Of a stretch of 64,000 nucleotides of DNA, positions 32,787 through 41,756 are shown piece after piece. A program made the position numbers and the translations under genes. Numbering within the stretch: position 1 is the stretch's first letter; every line of letters starts with the position of its first letter. This DNA is from Candidatus Saccharibacteria bacterium UBA6664 (GTDB taxonomy: Bacteria > Patescibacteriota > Saccharimonadia > Saccharimonadales > Saccharimonadaceae), in assembly GCA_002455275.1 (NCBI GenBank), contig DKKO01000001.1, positions 228,799-292,798 on the forward strand, read 5' to 3'. The notes beneath the pieces were generated by a model. That model was not told the origin of the DNA. It was given only the letters and a program-made list of their open reading frames with translations, and did not search any database.

Positions 32787-33698
32787 ATGAGCCACAGTAT
32801 ACGACAAATCCGTGATAATACTACCCGAGCCCGACATCTAATGCAGCGTAGCAGGCAGCAAAATTTTGCGGTAGGGGCATTTAATATCGATAACCAGGAG
32901 ACGCTGATCGCAATTGCGCGGGCTGCGCAGAAACTTCAAGCGCCAGTGTTGGTGGAGGTGAGTGACGGTGAAGTAGAGGCACTTGGCTTAGAGAACGTGC
33001 GTGACTTGGTAGATAACTATAAGGCCGAATACGGTGTAGAGATGTATATTAATCTTGACCACAGCCCTACAGTTGAAAGCTGCAAGCGAGCAATCGACGC
33101 TGGATATGAGTTTATTCACATTGATATTTCACAAGCCAATCACGATGCGTCAGAGGAAGATATTATTGCTCAGACGAAAGAAGTGGTTGAATACGCAAAG
33201 TTTACGGGAGCGCTCGTAGAAAGTGAACCACACTACTTTGGTGGTAGCAGCAACGTGCACAAGGAAGAGATAGACTACGAAGAAATAAAGAAGACATTTT
33301 CGACACCTGAAGGCGCGAAAGCATTCGTAGAAGCAACCGGCATTGATACGTTCGCAGCGGCGGTCGGTAACTTGCACGGCAAGTACCCGGTACCAAAAGA
33401 GCTTGATCTTGAGCTACTAACACGCATCCGCGAAGCAATTGGCTGCCAGATTAGCTTGCACGGTGGCTCTGGTACGCCATTACACTACTTTGAAGATGCA
33501 GCAAAGATTGGCGTGAGCAAGATTAACATAAATAGCGACATGCGCTATGCGTTTCGCACTACCATGGAAGAAGCTTTGAAACTACACCCTGATGAATTTG
33601 CTGTGGTTAAACTAATGAATGACGTAAAAGACGCCGTGCAAGCGGTAGTAGAAGAGAAGATACACGCGTTTGGCAGTGCCGGCAAGGCGGTTAACTAG
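32787..33698 (+). CDS. fba: Class II fructose-bisphosphate aldolase
   Basis: 303 residues, TIM barrel. FAVGAFNIDNQETLIAIA, the zinc-site YINLDHSPTVESC (near residue 92), VESEPHYFGGSS, GNLHGKYP and LHGGSGTP are class II aldolase motifs, with the usual HLDH changed to NLDH. It cleaves fructose-1,6-bisphosphate, or related sugars, into triose phosphates; tagatose bisphosphate aldolase is a possible alternative. It follows the transketolase stop without a gap. Its 3' end overlaps the convergent gene by eight bases. Confidence 0.88.
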   Translation: MSHSIRQIRDNTTRARHLMQRSRQQNFAVGAFNIDNQETLIAIARAAQKLQAPVLVEVSDGEVEALGLENVRDLVDNYKAEYGVEMYINLDHSPTVESCKRAIDAGYEFIHIDISQANHDASEEDIIAQTKEVVEYAKFTGALVESEPHYFGGSSNVHKEEIDYEEIKKTFSTPEGAKAFVEATGIDTFAAAVGNLHGKYPVPKELDLELLTRIREAIGCQISLHGGSGTPLHYFEDAAKIGVSKININSDMRYAFRTTMEEALKLHPDEFAVVKLMNDVKDAVQAVVEEKIHAFGSAGKAVN

Positions 33699-34125
33699 TC
33701 GGTCTAACGCGAAATTCATCTGTTGTTAACGCTAAGGGGTGGTCCTCGGGCTCAAGATACTGAAGTACCGAGACATCCTTAAATGGCTCTGTAAGCCAGG
33801 TGTCTACACCTGTATCGTCAACCGAAACCTCGACCATACTTATAGCAACATGCCCACGATGAGTCAGACTTTCGATAGAGCCAGATGATGATTCTGAACG
33901 AAGATAGTGTGCTCGTCGAAAATCTTCAATTGTTTTTGGTAAAATTAAGCGACCCATGATTCCCGGAGTATAAGCCCGCCTAAGTTGTGCTAATAAATCG
34001 AGCTGAGCTCCGCTTGCGCTGTAGCTTGCAAAAACTTCGCGGGCGAGCATCATGGCTTCAGCGCCAGGAAGAACAAGATTTGAACGGGTCACTAGTCTAT
34101 CGGGTAAAAATTTAGGTTGATTCAT
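33691..34125 (-). CDS. Hypothetical protein, 144 residues
   Basis: Begins MNQPKFLPDRLVTRSNLVLP and ends TDEFRVRPTS. It is a mixed alpha/beta protein without membrane segment or Cys. No family recognised. The start at 34125 is chosen because TATATT lies six bases upstream and TTGAAT 18 bases further; the longer frame to 34161 would cover the promoter. It is convergent with fba and divergent from the PfkB gene. Confidence 0.6.
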   Translation of the reverse strand: MNQPKFLPDRLVTRSNLVLPGAEAMMLAREVFASYSASGAQLDLLAQLRRAYTPGIMGRLILPKTIEDFRRAHYLRSESSSGSIESLTHRGHVAISMVEVSVDDTGVDTWLTEPFKDVSVLQYLEPEDHPLALTTDEFRVRPTS

Positions 34126-34131
34126 GGGGGT

Positions 34132-34137
34132 AATATA
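34132..34137 (-). promoter_or_regulatory. -10 box, leaderless start of the 144-residue gene
   Basis: TATATT on the minus strand ends six bases before the ATG (34125), with TTGAAT 18 bases further upstream as -35. Confidence 0.6.
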
Positions 34138-34171
34138 TGATAAAAACCACATTTGATTCAACCATAAGTGC

Positions 34172-34177
34172 TATAAT
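34172..34177 (+). promoter_or_regulatory. -10 box of the PfkB kinase pair, near-leaderless
   Basis: Perfect TATAAT, nine bases before the ATG at 34187. Confidence 0.6.
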
Positions 34178-34186
34178 ACAACCAAG

Positions 34187-35161
34187 ATGAGTGGGAAAAC
34201 ACCAACAATAGTTTCTATCGGTGCGGCTGTACAAGATGTATTTTTGAGCCATAGCGATGAATTTGTACCCGTGTGTGCCAACCCTCATGAGTGCTTTTTG
34301 AAGCTCGAACTGGGTGCGAAGGCGGATGTTAATAAAATTGACTTTAGTACCGGTGGTGGGGCAACAAATGCAAGCGTAACGTTTGCGCGGCAGGGCTTAA
34401 ATGCCTTGTTCATGGGTACGGTCGGTCACGACCCTGCGGGTGAGGCGGTGTTGCAAGACCTCGACAAAGAAGGGGTTGATACGCGACACATAAGCTACTC
34501 TGATAAATACAACACAGGTTATTCCATGCTGCTATTAGCGCCAAATGGTGAGCGAACAATTTTAACCTACCGTGGAGCGTCGACGCACTATGATGCAAAA
34601 AACTTTGACGTATCTGAAGTAAATGCTGATTGGCTGTATGTTTCTAGTCTGGCAGGTAGTATGGACGCGCTTAGTACAATTTTTCATCAGGCCAAGAAGG
34701 CAGACATAAAAGTATTTTTCAATCCAGGCAAAGACGAACTAAAGCAAGCATCTAAACTAAAAGGACTATTAGACGACGTCGAAGTGCTTTCTGTAAATAA
34801 AGAAGAAGCCATGAAAATTGTCGAAGGCGACAGTTTAGAAGAGCTGGTGCGACATTTGCTACACTACGTGCCAGTGGCTATTGTGAGCGATGGGCCAAAT
34901 GGCGTAATGGCTAGCGATGGCGAAACGATTGTACGTGCGGGGATGTATCAAGACGTGAAAGTAATCGACCGCACTGGTGCCGGTGATGCATTTGGTAGTG
35001 GCTTTTTGAGCCAATGGGCACAAGGCAAGAGCTTGAAAGATGCAATTGTATTTGCGAGTGCTAATTCAACATCCGTGGTAACAAAAATTGGTGCTAAACC
35101 AGGGATTCTTCATGCTGGCGTAAAACTTCATGAAATGCCGCTAACAGAAACGAAATTTTAG
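34187..35161 (+). CDS. PfkB-family carbohydrate kinase
   Basis: 324 residues of the ribokinase/PfkB fold: substrate-binding FSTGGGATNASVTFARQG, GTVGHDPAGEAVL, and the C-terminal anion-hole motif DRTGAGDAFGSGF with catalytic Asp (near residue 263). It phosphorylates a sugar or nucleoside; which one is not clear. It is followed after seven bases by a second PfkB gene and preceded nearby by aldolase and transketolase genes, so a sugar phosphate role is plausible. Confidence 0.88.
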   Translation: MSGKTPTIVSIGAAVQDVFLSHSDEFVPVCANPHECFLKLELGAKADVNKIDFSTGGGATNASVTFARQGLNALFMGTVGHDPAGEAVLQDLDKEGVDTRHISYSDKYNTGYSMLLLAPNGERTILTYRGASTHYDAKNFDVSEVNADWLYVSSLAGSMDALSTIFHQAKKADIKVFFNPGKDELKQASKLKGLLDDVEVLSVNKEEAMKIVEGDSLEELVRHLLHYVPVAIVSDGPNGVMASDGETIVRAGMYQDVKVIDRTGAGDAFGSGFLSQWAQGKSLKDAIVFASANSTSVVTKIGAKPGILHAGVKLHEMPLTETKF

Positions 35162-35168
35162 GAGGACT

Positions 35169-36668
35169 ATGAGTAAATTTTTAGCTGACCTGCTTGCAAA
35201 TGATCACCCGCTTTTTACACATAATCTTGTGCAGTTAGAACGTGCTGCCGGTAACGACGGGGTCGATACAAGACTAATCGGTGATATTACAGAAAAAACC
35301 CATACAGTAATGCGAACGTTAGGCTTAGACCCGGCTGATACTCATGGAAAAGAGCTATATCTTGCGCTGAATGCAGCAGTTGCAAATGGTACGGCAGCCG
35401 GCGTATTAGCAGAAACTCATTATGTGTTGGCACGGTTTGAAGATGGGCCTGTATCGCTTTGCTTGCACGATGTGATAGAAAATGCGCACCACGAACTGGC
35501 CTACGAACAACGGTTGGTCGGGCACGCACAACGTCATCTACGCCTTGAAATTATTAGACGCTATGCTGAACATGACAAGACCGATAATCAAATGGTTCAT
35601 CGATTAGCTGAAGAAGCAGGAATAAAGCAAGAAGACGACAAAGATTATCCATTGCTTGGCCTTGGTAAGAAATCTGAAGCTCCTTCTATATTAGCGATAG
35701 GCGATATCTTCACCGATGCTTTCATACAACTAGATGAAGGCTCAACTAAAGTAATCAAGGAAGCTGATGGTAAAGAATGGCTTGCGTTGCCATATGGCCA
35801 AAAGCCGCACTACGAGCGTGTTGATATCATCCGCTCGGTCGGACCTTCACCAAACGCGGCTGTTTCTTCTGCTCGCCTTGGGCTGAACGTAAGCCTAATG
35901 GCGTGGGTGGGTGATGACCCAGCGGGTCGAGAAGCTATCGATCATCTCGTGTCAGAAGCTATCGACGTGACCGAAATGAAAAAAGAATCGGGTAAGTTAA
36001 CGAGCTATTGGTATGTGCTTCGTTATAAGGCCGACCGAACGATGTTGGTGAAAAGTGAAAAATACGATTACAAATTTGTTGCTCCACAAAACGAACCCGA
36101 CTGGATTTATTTATCCTACATTGGCGAAGATTCATGGCAGCTTCATGAAGAATTGATAGAATACCTCGAGCAACACCCAGATATTAAACTAGCGTTCCAG
36201 CCCGGCACCTTCCACTTTGAATGGGGAGTCGATAAGCTTCGGCGTGTGTACGGCCGTAGCCATATTATTGTGATGAATCGTGAAGAGGCTGTGCAGGTAA
36301 CAGGTGCTCCGTACGAATCTCTCCAAGATCTTACAAAAGCCTTACACGAACTAGGTCCGCAAATTGTCGTGATTACTGATGGTCCAAACGGTTCTTATGC
36401 ATCATACGACTATAAGCTGGTGACCATACCAAATTATCCCGACCCAGCACCACCACTTGATCGAACTGGCGCAGGCGATGCGTTTGCTAGTACGATTGTG
36501 GCTGCTCTTGCGCTCGGCGAATCTATGGATACTGCACTTACTTGGGCTCCGATAAACAGCATGAACGTAGTGCAAAAACTTGGTGCACAAGCAGGTCTAC
36601 TGAAAAAAGATGAAATAGCAGGGTACTTAAAGTCTGCACCTGAAGAATACAAAGTGTCTAGCCTTTAG
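35169..36668 (+). CDS. PfkB-family carbohydrate kinase with N-terminal helical extension
   Basis: 499 residues. About the first 165 form a helical domain of unknown family (LADLLANDHPLFTHNLVQLE, HDVIENAHHELAYEQRLVGH). The rest is a PfkB kinase with GPSPNAAVSSARLGLNVSL, WVGDDPAGREAI and DRTGAGDAFAST (near residue 432). AGGAGG precedes the start. The two kinases form an operon; their similarity suggests an old duplication, with the extension gained by one copy. The substrate is unknown; a role as missing phosphofructokinase is possible but unproven. Confidence 0.85.
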   Translation: MSKFLADLLANDHPLFTHNLVQLERAAGNDGVDTRLIGDITEKTHTVMRTLGLDPADTHGKELYLALNAAVANGTAAGVLAETHYVLARFEDGPVSLCLHDVIENAHHELAYEQRLVGHAQRHLRLEIIRRYAEHDKTDNQMVHRLAEEAGIKQEDDKDYPLLGLGKKSEAPSILAIGDIFTDAFIQLDEGSTKVIKEADGKEWLALPYGQKPHYERVDIIRSVGPSPNAAVSSARLGLNVSLMAWVGDDPAGREAIDHLVSEAIDVTEMKKESGKLTSYWYVLRYKADRTMLVKSEKYDYKFVAPQNEPDWIYLSYIGEDSWQLHEELIEYLEQHPDIKLAFQPGTFHFEWGVDKLRRVYGRSHIIVMNREEAVQVTGAPYESLQDLTKALHELGPQIVVITDGPNGSYASYDYKLVTIPNYPDPAPPLDRTGAGDAFASTIVAALALGESMDTALTWAPINSMNVVQKLGAQAGLLKKDEIAGYLKSAPEEYKVSSL

Positions 36669-36678
36669 TGCACTGCGT

Positions 36679-37362
36679 CTAATGTTCGCAGTATGTGTGG
36701 TTTGCCTTAACTAAGCGCACGATCTCGTCTACGTCATCTGTAATGTGATAGAGATCATCATCACCATCTGTGATGAGTCCATTTTTTAGTAGTTCTTCCT
36801 GAACGAATCCATCAAAGCCTTGCCAAAAGTCACTGCCGTATAGAATTGCCGGAGCCTTGGTGGTTTTACCTGTTTGGATGAGTGTAATAATCTCGGTCAA
36901 TTCATCAAGTGTGCCAAACCCACCGGGGAAGAAGACGTAAGCATCCGCAAATAATGTCATACATATTTTGCGTGGAGCAAAGTACTTAAAGGCTAAAGAA
37001 TCTGTCGTGTACTGGTTAAGCGTTTGTTCCTTTGGGAGCTTAATGTTAAATCCTACAGAATCACCTCCAGCTTCCTGCGCTCCTCGGTTTGCTGCTTCCA
37101 TGATGCCATGGCCACCACCTGTAATAATTGCATAGTCGTTTTCTGCTAGCTTTGCTGATATATCTCGTGCTGATTGATAGTAGGGATTGTCTTCTTTTAC
37201 ACGCGCAGAGCCAAAAACGGTCACCGTTTTATGGTATTTTCGGATTACGTCGTAACCAGCCTGTACTTCTTCGTCAATATCGCCAAGCCGTATCATGGCT
37301 GCACGCAGCATGATGTCTCGAGGTATACAGATGGCGGGTTTAGTTGTTGGTTTTGGTTCCAT
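36679..37362 (-). CDS. LOG-family protein (TIGR00730-type)
   Basis: 227 residues with a Rossmann fold and both LOG motifs: GGGHGIMEAANRGAQEAGG and PGGFGTLDELTEI. LOG proteins hydrolyse nucleotide 5'-monophosphates to free base and ribose-5-phosphate, and were first known as cytokinin-activating enzymes and as lysine decarboxylase-like proteins. An extended -10 (TGTTACACT, -10 at 37384-37379) lies 16 bases upstream, giving a leader of about ten bases. Confidence 0.88.
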   Translation of the reverse strand: MEPKPTTKPAICIPRDIMLRAAMIRLGDIDEEVQAGYDVIRKYHKTVTVFGSARVKEDNPYYQSARDISAKLAENDYAIITGGGHGIMEAANRGAQEAGGDSVGFNIKLPKEQTLNQYTTDSLAFKYFAPRKICMTLFADAYVFFPGGFGTLDELTEIITLIQTGKTTKAPAILYGSDFWQGFDGFVQEELLKNGLITDGDDDLYHITDDVDEIVRLVKANHTYCEH

Positions 37363-37462
37363 AATACGTTTCGCTAACAGTGTAACAGATTTTGTGAAAA
37401 AATGCTTGTGCTTTTAGTGTCGTGTTGGTTAAATAAGAGCAGTTTAAACAAGGAAACTTACG

Positions 37463-38059
37463 ATGATTCGAAAGAACGAAACTGGCTCAGCTCACGTAGT
37501 GGTGATAATTGCACTTGTGCTGGCTCTAATAACTGCACTGGGCTGGATATTTTGGCAGAATTTCATAATGAAAAAAGTTGATACAACGAAAACAGAACTC
37601 GTAGTTGTAGATAAAAACAAAAATGATACTGGAAACGATGAAAATACCGACAACAAGACGTTATCTACCAGTATGTTCAGCTTTGAGTATCCTAGCGATT
37701 GGATTGAACGTTCGGCAAGCGCTGTAAGCGGCCTAGATGCGCGGGTCGATTCTGCTAACTATGAAGCAAATGTTGGTATGGGGCTAAAGTCAGGCGCAAA
37801 AATTACTGTATCAAGCACGAAAGCCGTCTCGCCATTCACGCCACCAGATATGGCATATATGACCACTCCAAAAACCATTCAAATTGATGGACAAAAAGCT
37901 TTTGTGTATCAGCACAGCTATGAAGGCTATAGGTACGTAGCACTTGTTCAAAAGGCAGGCAAAGAATATACGATAACTATGGAGCATGCGACACAAGAGG
38001 CAAGTGCCGATGAAGAAGCAGCATTCCAGCTTGCAATTGATACGTTCAAAGTAAAATAG
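37463..38059 (+). CDS. Membrane-anchored extracytosolic protein, unknown function
   Basis: 198 residues. An N-terminal GSAHVVVIIALVLALITALG helix (about 8-30) resembles a type IV pilin-like or simple anchor segment. The outer domain (about 65-198) has FEYPSDWIERSAS, GYRYVALVQKAGKEYTIT and ends DTFKVK, a PsbP-like pattern of lipoprotein-type domains. AAGGAAAC precedes the start. Function unknown. Confidence 0.65.
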   Translation: MIRKNETGSAHVVVIIALVLALITALGWIFWQNFIMKKVDTTKTELVVVDKNKNDTGNDENTDNKTLSTSMFSFEYPSDWIERSASAVSGLDARVDSANYEANVGMGLKSGAKITVSSTKAVSPFTPPDMAYMTTPKTIQIDGQKAFVYQHSYEGYRYVALVQKAGKEYTITMEHATQEASADEEAAFQLAIDTFKVK

Positions 38060-38071
38060 CTAAGAATCTTG

Positions 38072-38077
38072 TACAAT
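38072..38077 (+). promoter_or_regulatory. -10 box, leaderless start of uvrB
   Basis: TACAAT ends six bases before the ATG at 38084, ruling out the in-frame TTG at 38069 as start. Confidence 0.6.
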
Positions 38078-38083
38078 ATAAGG

Positions 38084-40063
38084 ATGACAAGTTTTAAGCT
38101 TGCGACTCCGTATGAACCCACAGGCGACCAGCCGACGGCCATCGCTCAATTGGTGGCAGGTCTTGATAGCAATGAACGCGAACAAACCCTTCTGGGCGTG
38201 ACTGGTAGCGGTAAGACGTTTACGATGGCAAATATCATTGCGAATAGAAACGTGCCTACGCTCGTACTTGCGCACAATAAAACCCTTGCAGCACAGCTAT
38301 ATAGCGAATTCAAAAGCTTTTTCCCGGAGAACGAGGTACATTATTTTGTAAGTTACTTCGACTACTATCAGCCTGAGGCATACATAGCCAGTAGCGACAC
38401 ATACATAGAAAAAGATAGCAAAATTAATGACGAAATTGACCGGCTACGGCATGCAGCGACAACGGCACTTTTGACTCGACGTGACACGATTATTGTAGCT
38501 AGTGTGAGCTGTATCTATGGCATTGGCTCACCCGATGCGTATGCAGAAATGTCAATTCATGTAAAAAGAGGTGAGCGCAGGCAGCAAGATAAGTTTGTGC
38601 GTTTGCTTACAGACATTCAATATCAGCGCAATGACATAGATTTTCATCGAGGCACCTTCAGGGTGAAGGGTGATGTGGTAGATGTATTTCCAGCTGGTAG
38701 TGATGTGGCGTATCGAATAGACTTTTTCGGTGACGACGTAGACAGGATTACCCGGATTGACCCACTAACTGGTGAAATACTAGGCGAGCCAGAAGAATTA
38801 AAGATATTTCCAAGCAGCCACTATGTAACTCCTAAAGAAAAGCTCGCGCATGCGATTGTTGGCATAAAGAAAGAATTCGATGAGCGCATGAAATATTTCG
38901 AGAAGCATGATAAGTTTCTGGAAGCGCAGCGACTCGCACAGCGTACAAAGTACGATATTGAGATGCTCGAAGAAACCGGCTTCGTAAAGGGAATCGAGAA
39001 CTACAGCCGATACCTCACAAACCGTGAGCCGGGTGAACAGCCAGCTACGTTGATAGACTATTTTTCAGATGATTGGCTGCTTTTGGTCGACGAAAGCCAC
39101 ATGACCCTGCCTCAAGTTCGGGGCATGTACAATGGTGATCGCGCACGCAAAGAGGTGCTGGTAGAGCACGGCTTTCGCTTGCCAAGTGCAATGGACAACC
39201 GCCCGCTCCGCTTTGATGAGTTTGATAAGCACATCAACAACGCCATTTATGTATCGGCCACCCCAGGAGATTACGAGCTTTCACATAGTAAAGAGCCAGC
39301 TCAGCAGGTTATTCGGCCAACCGGGTTGCTTGACCCCGAAATTCAGATTCGACCTTCGAAGGGTCAAATAGATGATCTAATAGCTGAAATTCGAGACCGC
39401 ACCGCGAAAAGTCAACGTGTACTAGTAACCACACTAACGAAGCGAATGGCTGAAGATTTAAGCCAACATCTTATAGACCTCGGCATTAAAACAGCTTATA
39501 TTCACAGTGAAGTCGACACGCTAGAACGTGGCGATATACTGCGTGATCTTCGAGCCGGTGTCTACGATGTGCTGGTGGGAATCAACCTACTCCGTGAAGG
39601 TCTGGATTTACCCGAAGTGAGTTTGGTAGCGATAATTGATGCTGATAAAGAAGGTTTTTTGCGTAGCGAGAGTGCGCTCATACAGACGATCGGGCGTGCC
39701 GCTCGACACGTAGAGGGGAAGGTAATAATGTATGCAGACGTTACGACTCGTTCAATGCAAGCTGCAATAGACGAGACAAATCGAAGGCGTAAAATTCAAG
39801 AACAGTACAATACCGATAACGGAATTACACCAACTAGTATCGCCAAAGAAATTGACGAAGGCTTGCGTGCCCTGATACCGATGAAAGACGAAGATAAAAA
39901 GCCGAAACTCGACCTTAATAAGATACCACGTGATGAGTATGACGGCTTGGTGCGAGACCTAACGAGTCAGATGGAACTTGCTAGTGCCAACCTAGAATTT
40001 GAAAAGGCTGCTGAGCTACGCGACATGATTGCCGAAATTCGTTCAAAACAGGCCTCGCGGTAA
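38084..40063 (+). CDS. uvrB: Excinuclease ABC subunit B
   Basis: 659 residues. FKLATPYEPTGDQPTAI, Walker A GVTGSGKTFT (near residue 43), the beta-hairpin HYFVSYFDYYQPEAYI, helicase motifs with IGRAARH, and a C-terminal UVR motif (LEFEKAAELRDMI) are intact. It loads at DNA lesions with UvrA and recruits UvrC in nucleotide excision repair. The start is set by the -10 six bases upstream. Confidence 0.97.
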   Translation: MTSFKLATPYEPTGDQPTAIAQLVAGLDSNEREQTLLGVTGSGKTFTMANIIANRNVPTLVLAHNKTLAAQLYSEFKSFFPENEVHYFVSYFDYYQPEAYIASSDTYIEKDSKINDEIDRLRHAATTALLTRRDTIIVASVSCIYGIGSPDAYAEMSIHVKRGERRQQDKFVRLLTDIQYQRNDIDFHRGTFRVKGDVVDVFPAGSDVAYRIDFFGDDVDRITRIDPLTGEILGEPEELKIFPSSHYVTPKEKLAHAIVGIKKEFDERMKYFEKHDKFLEAQRLAQRTKYDIEMLEETGFVKGIENYSRYLTNREPGEQPATLIDYFSDDWLLLVDESHMTLPQVRGMYNGDRARKEVLVEHGFRLPSAMDNRPLRFDEFDKHINNAIYVSATPGDYELSHSKEPAQQVIRPTGLLDPEIQIRPSKGQIDDLIAEIRDRTAKSQRVLVTTLTKRMAEDLSQHLIDLGIKTAYIHSEVDTLERGDILRDLRAGVYDVLVGINLLREGLDLPEVSLVAIIDADKEGFLRSESALIQTIGRAARHVEGKVIMYADVTTRSMQAAIDETNRRRKIQEQYNTDNGITPTSIAKEIDEGLRALIPMKDEDKKPKLDLNKIPRDEYDGLVRDLTSQMELASANLEFEKAAELRDMIAEIRSKQASR

Positions 40064-40077
40064 TCTGCTAAGTACGC

Positions 40078-40083
40078 TACAAT
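40078..40083 (+). promoter_or_regulatory. -10 box, leaderless start of the gat operon
   Basis: TACAAT ends six bases before the gatC ATG at 40090. Confidence 0.6.
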
Positions 40084-40089
40084 AAGGCT

Positions 40090-40380
40090 ATGACACAAAT
40101 CTCTCGTGATGACGTCGTTCACCTGGCGACGCTGAGTAATTTGCAGCTAGAAGAATCTGAAATTGAAAGCCTCCGTGCTGATATTGAGAAAATTCTTGAA
40201 TATGTTGAACAGTTGAATGAGCTCGATACCGAGGGCCTTGAGCCAACTTATCAGGTGACAGACCTTGAGAATGTTTGGCGAGATGACAGCCCCAAGGAAG
40301 ATGCTGCTGATAGAGAAGCCTTGCTTGCACTTGCCCCAGAAGCGCAAAACAACAGCGTGAAAGTGCCAAAGGTTTTGTAA
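40090..40380 (+). CDS. gatC: Asp/Glu-tRNA amidotransferase subunit C
   Basis: 96 residues. ISRDDVVHLATLSNLQLEES, the DIEKILEYVEQLNELDTEGL helix and WRDDSP are typical of GatC, which wraps and stabilises GatA and GatB. The stop overlaps the gatA start (TAATG). The operon makes Gln-tRNA and probably Asn-tRNA by transamidation. Confidence 0.93.
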   Translation: MTQISRDDVVHLATLSNLQLEESEIESLRADIEKILEYVEQLNELDTEGLEPTYQVTDLENVWRDDSPKEDAADREALLALAPEAQNNSVKVPKVL

Positions 40381-41756
40381 TGGCTACGATTTCAGATTAT
40401 ATAGGGAAATCTGCTCGAGCAAATGTTGAACAAGCACTTGAGCGTGCTCGCCAGCACGAGTCACACCATGCTTTTTTGGCGTACACTGAAAACAGGGCTC
40501 TTGAGCGTGCCGACAGGGTAGACGCGGGTGAAATTAGTGGTCCACTTGCTGGAGTGCCCTTCGTAGTGAAAGACAACTACCTTACATTCGGAGCGCCCAC
40601 CACAGCAGCGAGTAAAATCCTTGAACCATTCCAAGCACCTCTGCAGGCGACGGTTATTGAAAAACTTGAGGCAGCTGGAGCAATTTGCGTAGGCAAGACG
40701 AACCTAGATGCATTCGCTCACGGAGGAAGCACAGAGAACTCTGCTTATGGTCCAACAAAAAACGCTGTTGATGAAAGCAAGGTTGCCGGTGGAAGTAGTG
40801 GTGGATCAGCGGTGGCTACCGCGCTTGATATTGTTCCATTTGCTCTCGGTAGCGATACAGGTGGCTCCATTCGCCAGCCAGCCAGCTTTAATGGTGTGAT
40901 AGGGGTAAAGCCTACGTATGGCATGACCAGTCGCTATGGCGTAGTTGCTATGGCGAGCAGTACTGACGTAATGGGCTGCTTTACACATACCGCAGAAGAC
41001 GCCGAGTTAGTGCTGAGTGTTATGGCTGGTAAGGATGCGCGCGATATGACGACGCTGGAAGATTACTTCACGCCAGCAACTTCAGCTCCACAATCATTGC
41101 GGATTGGTTTGATAAGCGATTTCATGACTGATGATGTTGATGCTGATGTTCGTGAAGTGACGAGCATATATGCTGATAGTTTGCGAGCAGCAGGGCACAC
41201 AGTAGAGAATGTGAACATTCCATCAGCGAAATACACACTGGCAATGTATTACATCATTGTACCTGCTGAAATTAGTAGCAATCTTGCACGCTACGACGGT
41301 ATTCGTTATGGCAAACGAAGTAGTGAGGCCAAGAGCCTTGAAGAAGTATACGGAAAAAGCCGCGATGAAGGATTTGTTACAGAGAACAAGCGCCGTATTA
41401 TGATTGGAAGTTTCGTGCTTTCAAGTGGATTTTTCGATGCGTATTACCAGAAAGCCCAAAAAGCCCGTACACTGCTAATAAATGAATTTAATGCTCTGTT
41501 TGAAAAATACGATATATTGCTATGTCCCGTTTCACCAACACCTGCATTTGGCTTTGGTGAAAACACGGCGGATCCTATAAAAATGTACTTATCTGATGCT
41601 ATGACTGTAGCTGCTAGCTTGGCGGGAATCCCTGCGATGAGCGTGCCCGCCGGAACATCTAAGGATGGCTTGCCGATAGGCGTACAGCTGATGGCCCAGC
41701 GAAAACAAGATGCACTGCTGCTTAGTCTTGCAAAGTCGATGGAGGGTAAATCATGA
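40380..41756 (+). CDS. gatA: Asp/Glu-tRNA amidotransferase subunit A
   Basis: 458 residues of the amidase-signature family: catalytic Lys in VVKDNYLTFG, GGSSGGSAVATALD and GSDTGGSIRQPA supplying the Ser-cisSer-Lys triad. It releases ammonia from glutamine for the GatB reaction. The start overlaps the gatC stop; the end overlaps the next gene by four bases. Confidence 0.96.
   Translation: MATISDYIGKSARANVEQALERARQHESHHAFLAYTENRALERADRVDAGEISGPLAGVPFVVKDNYLTFGAPTTAASKILEPFQAPLQATVIEKLEAAGAICVGKTNLDAFAHGGSTENSAYGPTKNAVDESKVAGGSSGGSAVATALDIVPFALGSDTGGSIRQPASFNGVIGVKPTYGMTSRYGVVAMASSTDVMGCFTHTAEDAELVLSVMAGKDARDMTTLEDYFTPATSAPQSLRIGLISDFMTDDVDADVREVTSIYADSLRAAGHTVENVNIPSAKYTLAMYYIIVPAEISSNLARYDGIRYGKRSSEAKSLEEVYGKSRDEGFVTENKRRIMIGSFVLSSGFFDAYYQKAQKARTLLINEFNALFEKYDILLCPVSPTPAFGFGENTADPIKMYLSDAMTVAASLAGIPAMSVPAGTSKDGLPIGVQLMAQRKQDALLLSLAKSMEGKS

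Noticed and set aside
36671..36692. Hairpin ACTGCG/CGCAGT after the second PfkB gene as a terminator
   Set aside because: Six-base stem without U tract on either strand and overlapping the LOG coding end; too weak to call.
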